From positions 1-64,000 of the forward strand of contig QIAU01000139.1 of NCBI GenBank assembly GCA_003225055.1: 64,000 bases of DNA, written 5' to 3'. The first letter of the stretch is position 1. The number at the start of each line of letters is the position of its first letter. Shown one piece after another: positions 37,145-44,504 of this stretch. The position numbers and the translations under genes were made by a program. Under the pieces are notes generated by a model. That model saw nothing but the letters and a program-made list of their open reading frames with translations. It was not told the DNA's origin and did no database searches. Origin of the DNA: Acidobacteriota bacterium (GTDB lineage Bacteria; Acidobacteriota; Terriglobia; Terriglobales; Acidobacteriaceae).

Positions 37145-37160
37145 TGCAACTCGTTGGCCA
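37145..37160 (-). promoter_or_regulatory. Sigma-54-like (-24/-12) promoter element before the efflux operon
   Basis: Read on the minus strand the site is TGGCCAACGAGTTGCA. It keeps the defining GG-N10-GC spacing and matches TGGC and TTGCA of the consensus, differing in the middle. Transcription would begin near 37134, only about two bases before the GTG start codon of the adaptor. An NtrC-type activator is encoded in the same unit. It could be a chance match. Confidence 0.45.
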
Positions 37161-37509
37161 GAATCCACACCGTGCTATGCGATTGAAGGGCTCGGAGTTA
37201 GAGTTCCTGAAGGGATTCTTGTGCCAGCCGCGGTTGTCCGCTGGCGGAATTGGGTGTCCGTTATCGGACAGGCATGTGATCGGCTTGACGCGCCCCGACT
37301 TCGGCTCCCTGATGTCCTAAGAAACAACGAACGTACCTTGTTTCGCTCCCATGGACTGGCCTGAATTCTTGTGAGTCTGGGACCTGCCATTCAATCGGTT
37401 GCCCTACGTGCCCACAGAACGAACTCACAAGTGCAACATCCGCCGTTTTCACGCTGCAGCTGATGTTGCAGATGGCACCGGTAAACATCGCTTGAGTCGA
37501 AACCATAGG
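37161..37509. other. Intergenic stretch without a recognisable gene
   Basis: Short frames on both strands here have no recognisable motifs and overlap one another. Upstream activator sites for the NtrC-type regulator would be expected in this space, but I could not identify a convincing palindrome. Confidence 0.4.
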
Positions 37510-37526
37510 TCCTCCACAATGGAGGA
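37510..37526. promoter_or_regulatory. Palindrome upstream of the decayed toxin-antitoxin locus
   Basis: TCCTCC-acaat-GGAGGA is a perfect 6-bp inverted repeat, 20 bp before the antitoxin start codon. Antitoxins of this class repress their own promoters through such palindromes, so it is a plausible relic operator. Confidence 0.4.
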
Positions 37527-37545
37527 GGTTGGGAGTAAAACATAT

Positions 37546-37986
37546 ATGGCAATCCTCAACATCAAGAACTTTCCCGACGCTCTTTATGGTCATCTTCATC
37601 TACTTCATCGAAGAACGTCCCCGGTTTCTTCCCCTGCTCGAACCGCTTTTCAGAGGAGTCGATGACGGACGCAGGGAGTTGGTTACGTCGGCGCTTACTT
37701 TGCTGGAAGTCTTGGTCGTTCCCTACCGTTCCGGAGACCATCTGCTGGCCGAGCGCTATGAGGCTCTTCTCACGCAGAGTCGCGGGGTCCGGGTTGCAGA
37801 GATTTCGCGCGACCATTTGCGCGCGGCCGCGCAGCTCAGGGCCGAAACGGGAGTCCAGATGCCAGACTCTCTTCAGCTTGTGGCCGCATTGGCGGCGCCG
37901 GCTGCACTACTTTTCTCACCAATGATCGTGACCTCCCGACCATAGCTGGGCTCGGTATCTTGCAATTATCTTCCTGCGTTAGGTGA
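37546..37986 (+). pseudogene. Fused and frameshifted VapBC-like toxin-antitoxin remnant (PIN-domain toxin)
   Basis: The ATG at 37546 begins AILNIKNFPDALYG, the ribbon-helix-helix N-terminus of a FitA/VapB-like antitoxin. After about 14 codons the DNA switches to the start of a PIN-domain ribonuclease in another frame (MVIFIYFIEERPRFLPLLEP, then TSALTLLEVLVVPYR). The rest of the antitoxin and the first catalytic Asp of the toxin are deleted. Near 37887-37892 a one-base indel moves the toxin to a further frame, where its true end can be read as AGCTTFLTNDRDLPTIAG, ILQLSSC, and a stop at 37986. Remaining acidic residues are Glu in LLEVLVVP, Asp in QMPDSLQL and Asp in TNDRDLP. Both parts are inactivated. 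Confidence 0.82.
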
Positions 37987-38187
37987 TCCTGCAGCGCTAC
38001 CGAGGTGCTCAATGCCGGGAGGCGTTCTCGATGTTTGCGGTGTCAGGTCGAAGTCCCAGCCCGGGTCCGGAGTTCAGCGGCCGCCTTTCGAAATAAGTCG
38101 GAGAATTTTGTGGCTGCCCTGAGTCGACGTTCCGGCAGAAGTCGGGCCCCAGCGAAACCAAAGACGATTAGAGTCCACAGCAATGCA

Positions 38188-38313
38188 TCCAAACTTTGCG
38201 CCAGCTTGCGAATAAGTAAGGATTCCTCCGGGGTCGTTATCGACGTTCGCAGTAATAAAGCCGGGGCCAAACACCGCAAAAAACGCGAGTAAGCGGTACC
38301 GGAGCAACTTGGC
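38188..38313 (-). pseudogene. Fragment of an Nramp metal transporter gene (42 codons), inverted copy of 47487-47612
   Basis: Read on the minus strand, 42 codons spell the N-terminal segment AKLLRYRLLAFFAVFGPGF and ITANVDNDPGGILTYSQAG, identical in protein to the intact transporter at 47460-48722. I count six nucleotide differences over 126 bp, all in third codon positions and all silent. Upstream there is no in-frame start. Downstream the similarity fades after LLWTLI. It is a gene relic of no coding use. Confidence 0.85.
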
Positions 38314-38455
38314 GAGACGGCATATGAGCGCGGGTAAACGCCGGTTAATCGGAGGCGCGCAAAGCTGTGGCAAACGCGCTGGTCCATTGGCAGTTAAAAC
38401 GACTTTAGCAATACACCTTACGAAAAGAGCGCTTCTCCAAACCCAAGGTTCGCCT

Positions 38456-39193
38456 TCAGGGGCGCACTTCGTTGGCCTCGAGCAGCTCGCGGATCGCGCG
38501 CACTCTCGCTTCGAACTGAGACATCTCGATGTTTGACACGGGGGAAGCCGACCTGGGGCGGGGGCTGACTCGCGACCTACCAAGCGAAGTATGGACATAG
38601 CACGCGCGGGTCTGGGCGAGGACATGGTGTACATTGCTCGCGTCAATGCCTCCGCCCGGCATGATGGTGATGCGGCCGGCCGCTTGCTTCACGAGCTGCT
38701 CAATTTGGACCACACCGTCCGCTGCTGTGGCGGCGCCTCCAGAAGTAAGAAGGCAGTTGGCTCCGGTTTTAATCACCAATCCCAAGGACGACAAAAGATC
38801 CTGGCACTCGTCAAATGCTTTGTGAAAGGTTACGGGAATGGGCGCCGCCAATTTCACCAACCTCGCCGTGCGGGTAAGGTCGATCCTCTTGCCGGCTTCG
38901 AGAACCCCGAGCACAATCCCATCTGCGCCAAGCTGCTTCAGGGCAGCAATGTCGCACTCCATCGTGTCGAGTTCACAGTCGGAGTAGCAGAAGTCGCCAA
39001 GGCGCGGACGGATCAGAACGTGAATGGGGATATATACCCGCCGGCGGACTTCCGCAATGAGGCCTCGACTGGGCGTCGCCCCTCCGGAAAACAGCTCGCT
39101 GCAAAGCTCAATCCGGTCAGCGCCACCGCGTTCTGCAGCGACAGCGTATTCCACCGACTCAACGCAGATTTCCACGACGACACCGTTCTTCAT
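38456..39193 (-). CDS. cutC: CutC-family protein (copper homeostasis)
   Basis: A 245-residue cytoplasmic TIM-barrel protein of the CutC family. The diagnostic opening VEICVESVEYAVAAERGGADRIELCS, the next strand RRRVYIPIHVLIRPRLGDFCYS, the central ITFHKAFDE-like PVTFHKAFDECQDLL and CLLTSGGAATAADGV, then RITIMPGGGIDASNV are all present. The length is normal. CutC has been linked to copper tolerance, but its biochemical activity is not settled. The ATG at 39193 is 64 bp from the end of the receptor gene upstream. The C-terminal 40 residues (ARVRAIRELLEANEVRP) are ordinary for the family. Confidence 0.95.
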   Translation of the reverse strand: MKNGVVVEICVESVEYAVAAERGGADRIELCSELFSGGATPSRGLIAEVRRRVYIPIHVLIRPRLGDFCYSDCELDTMECDIAALKQLGADGIVLGVLEAGKRIDLTRTARLVKLAAPIPVTFHKAFDECQDLLSSLGLVIKTGANCLLTSGGAATAADGVVQIEQLVKQAAGRITIMPGGGIDASNVHHVLAQTRACYVHTSLGRSRVSPRPRSASPVSNIEMSQFEARVRAIRELLEANEVRP

Positions 39194-39257
39194 GGTTTGG
39201 CTCAGGAAAACCGGTGCTCCCGGTATCGGCTTCGAACCTAGGGCAGCGTGGCCAGGC

Positions 39258-42200
39258 TCAGAATATGTACTTGGCAGTCATTTGGATGGTGCGCGGTGAC
39301 CACCAGTTCCTTAATCCCGACTGCATCGACTCAGGAAGCGGCTGGCCGCTTGAGTTGCTGTCGATCGGAACCAGCGACCCGAAGTTTCCAGCTTGCAGGT
39401 CGCCTTGTATGCCGCTACCCACATTGGAATGCCAGAGTGAGAACACATTGAAGATCTCCAGGCGATACTGGAAGTTCTGCCGCTCGGTAATACGGAAGTT
39501 CTTCGACAGCGTGATATCACCACGCATGAAATAGGGCTGACGGATGCTATTGCGGGCTACATTCCCGTACTGGTTCCCGGCAGGAGCGGCGTAAGCCGCC
39601 GGATTGAACCAGTGAAAGATGCTGCTTTTGAAATTGGCCTGCGGATAGATGGTAGGGTTGAGCGTCCCATACACGGGTGCGTTAGGATTTCCAACTTGGT
39701 TCGGGCGCCGCAGGTCGGCACGCACACCATCTTCGCCGTAGCCGCCCATGCCCGCAAAAAGGGTCTCGGGGAATCCTGAAGCAGCAGTGTAGATGCCGCT
39801 AAAGCTCCATCCGCCGATTACCCAATTGGCTGGCCCGGCGGACCACCTTCGGCCATTTCCCAGGGGCAGTTCATACGAGCCACTCGCCACCAAACGATGG
39901 GTCTGATCAAAGGAGGCCGGACCGTAATCGCACTTGAAACAGTTGTTGTTCTGCAAGGTCAGCGTGCCCGTCGGGATGTTGTTGATGGCCGAAGTCTCAT
40001 CCAGAATGCGCGACCAGGTGTAGCCCACCTGATACTGTAGTCCCTGACTATATCGCTGGTTGAGACGGACTTGCATCGAGTTGTAGTTGCTGTTGAAGAG
40101 ATTGGCTATCGAGTAGGCATGCGTACTGATGTCGGAGAAGCGGTTGCGCGACATGGCCGGAATGAAATTCGGGTCGCTGGCGCAGGTCGGATCGCCTGAC
40201 GCCTCCTGGACCATTCGATACCGATCGCAGGGGTCGTTCAGGGCCGGCATGGTGGCTGCGTTGTAGTACCAATAGGCCGGCTGTCGAAGAGCGTGATTGC
40301 CGATATAGCTCACGTCCAGCAGAAGATTCTGTTTGAGGGCGTACTCGGTCCCCAGCATCCACTGCTGGTTGTAGGGACTTCTATTCCCCGGCCAGTTGAT
40401 CTGGGGGTAAGGCACATATAGCGGGTAGGCATTCGGCCCCACGCCGAAGAAGCCGTAGTCGACAGTTGAAGGCAACCAGAGGCTGTCTAACACATTTGGG
40501 GCCGACGGCGTTGCCCCGGTCGAGGTCGCATAGAAAGCAGGTGAGCCGACATATGTGCTGATGTTGTCGTATGTGGTGAGCGAATACCACTGGTTCTGGA
40601 GATCGTAGAAAATGCCGTAGCCGGCCCGGACCACGAAACGGTCGCTGTCCAAGGGACGCCAAGCCACTCCGATGCGCGGCGCGAAGTCCTTGTGGTCCGG
40701 AGGAACCAGCTTGTTATCTCGACAACACCGCGTGAGAAACGGGTATCCACCTGCCTGCTGCGCCTGGAGTGCGGTGTTTCGGTTCGCCCACAGGAACCCC
40801 CCGCCATTGCTCAGATCCAATTGCGCCCCGCTGTTGTAGATATCGTGGTATGCGGGGGGTATTTCGTAGCGGAGCCCGAGGTTCATGGTTAACATCGGGG
40901 TGACCCGATAGTCATCTTGAAAGAAGAAGTTCCAATTCGTGGCGCGAACATCGAAGTAATCGGAGCCGCCCGGCGCCGGTCCCGTGACATTGATAGGGTT
41001 ACCTAGGAGAAAATCGGCAATCGAACTACCCGCGCCCGTCTCGGTGTACTTCCCGCTGTGCGTGAGGTTCGGGTCAGTTCCGGTGTAAGCACCGTTGAAA
41101 TCTACCTCTCCGGTCGAGCCAAACGCCGCCACCATATAAAGCATGTACCGCCGGATGTCGGTTCCCATCGTGAGCGTGTGCTTTCCCACGACCCACTTCA
41201 GGTTCTCCACAACTTGGTAGTTGTTCTCCTTCTGTGTCCAGCCGGAGTTCGTATTCCCGATGGCCTGAAACCCGCTGAAGGTCAGGTTAGGAACTCCCCA
41301 GAGAGCTTGATTGCCGGGCACATTGGCGAAGCCGAGTTGCTGACCATAGTTCGGTCCATCGGCTGCATCCGAACCGTTGCGCCACTTCATCCAGTCGTAG
41401 CCAACCCGAAACTCGTTAAAGATGTTTTGGCTTATGCTGTGTTGCCAATTGAAGCCCATCAGTTTGTTGCGCTGATATTTGATTTCTCCGGTGAGCGGCA
41501 TCACGCTGGGGTTGTGAAGCTGCTGATCGCCGAGAATCCCGGTGAAGTAGAAGCGATCACGGGTCCCCATATTGTGGTCCAAGCGGAAAGTGTAGTTGTT
41601 CGTATTCGTGGGCCGGAGAACATTGGCGACGTAGTTGTAGCACGCCCCCGATCCATTGCCGTTGGTCTGGGCGCAAGACGCCATATTGGCTTGAGGCACA
41701 TTGGGCTCGGCCGAACCAAGGAGGCCGATGTACTTGCCGGCAGTCGAACTGAATCTCGAGCTCGGGATCTGGTTCCCGGGGAACGGCGTTCGCGTGGAAG
41801 GATTACCGCCAGCCTGGGTAGCAGGATCATAGATGGGAACCAGATTCCCTTGAGCATCCCGCCAATCGGAGAAGTCACCGGCCCGCTCAGCCGCAGTCGG
41901 AATCAACACCCGGCTCAGACCGGATTCCCTGCGGCGGCCCCCTTCATACGAGAAGAAGAAAAAGCTCTTTGACCTGCCCTGATAGATCTTCGGGACTTGG
42001 ATCGGCCCACCCAAAGTCAAGCCGAACTGGTTCTGCTTCAACTCACTCTTCTCGGGGAGCGGAACTCCATTCACTGCATGTTCCCATGCGTTCAGGGGGC
42101 TTTGAGGCTCCCACATATCATTTTGAATGTAATCGTAAGCGGAACCATGGTACCGGTTGGTTCCCGATTTTACGGCCACGTTCACCTGTGCCGAGCCCTG

Positions 42201-42929
42201 GCCGTACTCCGCTGAGTACAGACCATTTTGCACTTTGAATTCCTCGATCGCCTCCGAGCTCGGTTCATTATTTGCGGTGGAAAAATACTGGTCGTTATCG
42301 GAGACGCCATCGACCAGGTAACTCACCGATTCGGTACGCGACCCGTTGACACTCACCGAAGCGTAATCGTTATTCAGGCCGTGCTGCGCCCAATAGAGCT
42401 GAGAGCTGCCTTGGACCTGGGTGGCTCCCGCCTGCACTCTGAGCAAGTTGGTGAAGTCACGGCCAATGATGGGCAATTCTTCAATGAGCTTGCTAGGCAC
42501 CACTGTGCCGGAAGTCACGTTGTCGGTCTGCACCATCTGCGATTCCGCGCTGACCGTCATTTGCTGGTTAGTCGCCCCGACCTCCAGCTTGAAATCCTGC
42601 CGCAGCGTGGCCTCCACGCTGAGGCGCGCCGCTTCGACCTGCGCCTGTTTGAACCCTGTCATTTGCACGGTGATGTTGTAGTTGCCGGGTTTCACGTTAA
42701 CGAACACGTAGTCGCCAACCGCGCTGGTTTTCGTGCTGTTCGAAACTGAAGTCGCGACATTGGTGATCGTCACCGTCGCTCCGGGCAAGACTGCTCCGGA
42801 GGCGTCAATCACATGCCCCAAAATCGTTCCTTGCGAATTCTGCGCGGCCAGGGGAAGATTTGCGGAACAAAAGACGGCAAGAGCAAAAACACACCGCAAA
42901 CCAGGGTTCAGGAAGTGTCTGGGGCTCAT
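39258..42929 (-). CDS. TonB-dependent receptor with N-terminal carboxypeptidase-regulatory domain (Oar-like)
   Basis: A 1223-residue outer-membrane receptor. A signal peptide ends near LPLAAQ, followed by a CarboxypepD_reg beta-sandwich (GTILGHVIDASGAVLPGATV to about residue 100). A plug domain contains IIGRDFTNLLRVQAG and VNGSRTESVSYLVDGVSDND, and a long beta-barrel ends in an aromatic terminus, MTAKYIF, suited to BAM insertion. The ATG at 42929 has GAGGAGG upstream; the ATG 15 bp earlier lacks one. Acidobacteria encode many such receptors, generally linked to glycan or peptide uptake. It diverges from a DeoR-type regulator, suggesting sugar-dependent control. The cargo is unknown. Confidence 0.93.
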   Translation of the reverse strand: MSPRHFLNPGLRCVFALAVFCSANLPLAAQNSQGTILGHVIDASGAVLPGATVTITNVATSVSNSTKTSAVGDYVFVNVKPGNYNITVQMTGFKQAQVEAARLSVEATLRQDFKLEVGATNQQMTVSAESQMVQTDNVTSGTVVPSKLIEELPIIGRDFTNLLRVQAGATQVQGSSQLYWAQHGLNNDYASVSVNGSRTESVSYLVDGVSDNDQYFSTANNEPSSEAIEEFKVQNGLYSAEYGQGSAQVNVAVKSGTNRYHGSAYDYIQNDMWEPQSPLNAWEHAVNGVPLPEKSELKQNQFGLTLGGPIQVPKIYQGRSKSFFFFSYEGGRRRESGLSRVLIPTAAERAGDFSDWRDAQGNLVPIYDPATQAGGNPSTRTPFPGNQIPSSRFSSTAGKYIGLLGSAEPNVPQANMASCAQTNGNGSGACYNYVANVLRPTNTNNYTFRLDHNMGTRDRFYFTGILGDQQLHNPSVMPLTGEIKYQRNKLMGFNWQHSISQNIFNEFRVGYDWMKWRNGSDAADGPNYGQQLGFANVPGNQALWGVPNLTFSGFQAIGNTNSGWTQKENNYQVVENLKWVVGKHTLTMGTDIRRYMLYMVAAFGSTGEVDFNGAYTGTDPNLTHSGKYTETGAGSSIADFLLGNPINVTGPAPGGSDYFDVRATNWNFFFQDDYRVTPMLTMNLGLRYEIPPAYHDIYNSGAQLDLSNGGGFLWANRNTALQAQQAGGYPFLTRCCRDNKLVPPDHKDFAPRIGVAWRPLDSDRFVVRAGYGIFYDLQNQWYSLTTYDNISTYVGSPAFYATSTGATPSAPNVLDSLWLPSTVDYGFFGVGPNAYPLYVPYPQINWPGNRSPYNQQWMLGTEYALKQNLLLDVSYIGNHALRQPAYWYYNAATMPALNDPCDRYRMVQEASGDPTCASDPNFIPAMSRNRFSDISTHAYSIANLFNSNYNSMQVRLNQRYSQGLQYQVGYTWSRILDETSAINNIPTGTLTLQNNNCFKCDYGPASFDQTHRLVASGSYELPLGNGRRWSAGPANWVIGGWSFSGIYTAASGFPETLFAGMGGYGEDGVRADLRRPNQVGNPNAPVYGTLNPTIYPQANFKSSIFHWFNPAAYAAPAGNQYGNVARNSIRQPYFMRGDITLSKNFRITERQNFQYRLEIFNVFSLWHSNVGSGIQGDLQAGNFGSLVPIDSNSSGQPLPESMQSGLRNWWSPRTIQMTAKYIF

Positions 42930-43067
42930 GGGGTGCCTCCTCATAAACTCGAGTCCGCATCATCCCTGCGCGCCCGACGCTTCCCATCCTTCGACCAGCA
43001 AAGGACGTATTTGCCGCGGAACACTACTGCGTTCTCATGGCATTGTCAATTGAAAAACGAATGTTAT

Positions 43068-43102
43068 GGGTAAAAACGATCATCTTTCTGATCGATATAC
43101 CC
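43068..43102. promoter_or_regulatory. 35-bp interrupted palindrome between the receptor and the DeoR gene
   Basis: GGGTA at 43068-43072 pairs with TACCC at 43098-43102, and inside it GATCA at 43078-43082 pairs with TGATC at 43089-43093, nearly symmetrically about the centre. It is the most structured element in the 295-bp divergent region and is well placed to bind the adjacent regulator. Function is inferred from position. Confidence 0.5.
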
Positions 43103-43224
43103 GTACTTAAATTTAGAAATGATTGGCTCTTTCAGGCAGCAGGCTGCTAGCATGTGCGATTCTGGATCGCAGCCGTCTCCCCCGAGGGCGTGGCCCGTAT
43201 CCTCATCTGGCTTAAGAACCTAGC

Positions 43225-44010
43225 ATGTCCGCGCGACAGGAACACCGCACCGGTCGAATCCTAAAACTGTTGCTCGAGCGCGGGTCCGTGTCGGTCGAAG
43301 AGTTGATCACCCTGCTCGGTGCATCGGCACCGAGCATCCGGCGCGACCTCACCCGCCTGGAAGGCAAGGGCCTGATCCGCCGCACCCATGGCGGCGCCGC
43401 TCTAGTACAGGAGCTGCTCTACGAACCGTTCCGCTACGATACAGCGTTTCAAACCCGCGAGCAGCGATTCGTCAGGGAGAAGCGGCACATCGGGCTCGCT
43501 GCCGCGGAACTCATTAAGGAAAACGAGACCATCGGCTTAACCGCGGGCACGACCACCACGTGGGTAGCACGCAGCCTGCGTCATAGGACCAACCTCACGA
43601 TCGTCACCAATGCCGTCAACATTGGCATGGAGCTCTGCAACATGCCAGGACTCAAGGTCCATTTGACGGGGGGGTACGTCCACTGGCCGTGGTCATTCTC
43701 CCTGGTGGGTGCAGCGGCGATTAATTTTCTCGGCGATGTTTTCCTCGACAAGCTGCTTCTCAGCGTCTCCGGTATAGACGACGAACGCGGCACTACGACA
43801 AACGAGTCTGACGAAGCCCTCACCTTTCGCGCCATGGTAAAGCAAGCCAAACAGGTCATCGTGGTGAGCGACTCCAGCAAATTGGGCCTAATTACGCCAT
43901 CGCTGATTTGCCCTATCGAAGACGTCGACATACTTGTCACTGAAGAGGCAGCGCCGGACGAGGCAGTTGAAAAATTTGAGCGCCGCGGAATTAAGATCAT
44001 CCGCGCCTGA
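43225..44010 (+). CDS. DeoR/GlpR-family transcriptional regulator
   Basis: A 261-residue regulator with an N-terminal DeoR winged helix (RTGRILKLLLERGSVSVEEL, then SAPSIRRDLTRLEGKGLIRR and THGGAALV) and the C-terminal sugar-phosphate domain (IGLTAGTTTTWVARSL, VHLTGGYVHWPWSFSLVG). The effector motif contains Tyr-Val-His-Trp where many relatives have a charged residue, so the inducer may differ from that of the other DeoR protein here. It is transcribed away from the TonB-dependent receptor, with a palindrome between them, and has no partner gene downstream. I infer control of the receptor and of itself. Confidence 0.92.
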   Translation: MSARQEHRTGRILKLLLERGSVSVEELITLLGASAPSIRRDLTRLEGKGLIRRTHGGAALVQELLYEPFRYDTAFQTREQRFVREKRHIGLAAAELIKENETIGLTAGTTTTWVARSLRHRTNLTIVTNAVNIGMELCNMPGLKVHLTGGYVHWPWSFSLVGAAAINFLGDVFLDKLLLSVSGIDDERGTTTNESDEALTFRAMVKQAKQVIVVSDSSKLGLITPSLICPIEDVDILVTEEAAPDEAVEKFERRGIKIIRA

Positions 44011-44039
44011 CAAGCGAATCCGTTCTCATCAATTGCCTG

Positions 44040-44062
44040 ACTGGCCTGTCATGAAGGCCAGT
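44040..44062 (+). terminator. Hairpin after the DeoR gene
   Basis: ACTGGCC and GGCCAGT form a perfect 7-bp stem around a 9-nt loop, 30 bp beyond the regulator stop. No T-run follows, so an intrinsic terminator is only possible. Confidence 0.35.
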
Positions 44063-44386
44063 ACGGCGCGAACGGGTTTATAAGCGACTGCCGCTCGATC
44101 CGATCGTTCTCTTGTCCGCCTGTCGGAATTCCCGGAGGAAACGCTTCGCCTGGTGCAATCGGGGTTTATGAAAGGCGAGTACGAACTCGAGAAGTTTTCG
44201 CGGCGGCTTCGTCTTACCGTCCTGCATCTACCCGTCTTCGAATACACCTTGGTTGATTGAGCATTTGCCGTACGGGCCGCGGCTGTCCGCTAAACCCCAC
44301 AGCCGCCAACAGCAGACTTTTTGTGCCCGAAAGGCCGTTCCCGGTGTATGCTTGTGCGCCTAGGATGTCGAGACAGCGATTTCGTT

Positions 44387-44410
44387 GACCTTAACTTAGA
44401 CCTTAACTTA
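44387..44410 (+). repeat. Perfect 12-bp tandem duplication
   Basis: GACCTTAACTTA occurs twice head to tail, about 95 bp before the start of the oxidoreductase alpha subunit. Confidence 0.9.
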
Positions 44411-44504
44411 TCCACATTCCGAACTGCAGCTGAGCTGACACGCCGCAAGTGGAACGGAACGCTTTGGCGGCTGAGTCAGTCGGCTCCAGCCTGGAGATTG
44501 CGTT

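Larger units (their letters stand above)
44011..44504. other. Intergenic region with a hairpin, a 12-bp tandem repeat and no recognised gene
   Basis: One plus-strand frame ending at about 44260 reads like protein (PEETLRLVQSGFMKGEYELE) but has an interrupted upstream part and no ribosome binding site, so it may be a relic. I do not recognise it. The 3' part must carry the promoter of the oxidoreductase genes. Confidence 0.4.

Noticed and set aside
37210-37230. A second sigma-54-like site containing TGGCAC on the minus strand
   Set aside because: The -24 half looks good but the -12 GC dinucleotide is missing at the required ten-base spacing.
39194-39257. Possible tRNA between cutC and the TonB receptor (cttcgaacct)
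   Set aside because: The flanking bases do not pair as a T-stem and the 64-bp gap is too short for a tRNA.
41058-41972. 304-codon plus-strand frame opposite the first TonB receptor
   Set aside because: It is the antisense shadow of a well-supported receptor gene, with no ribosome binding site or recognisable motif.
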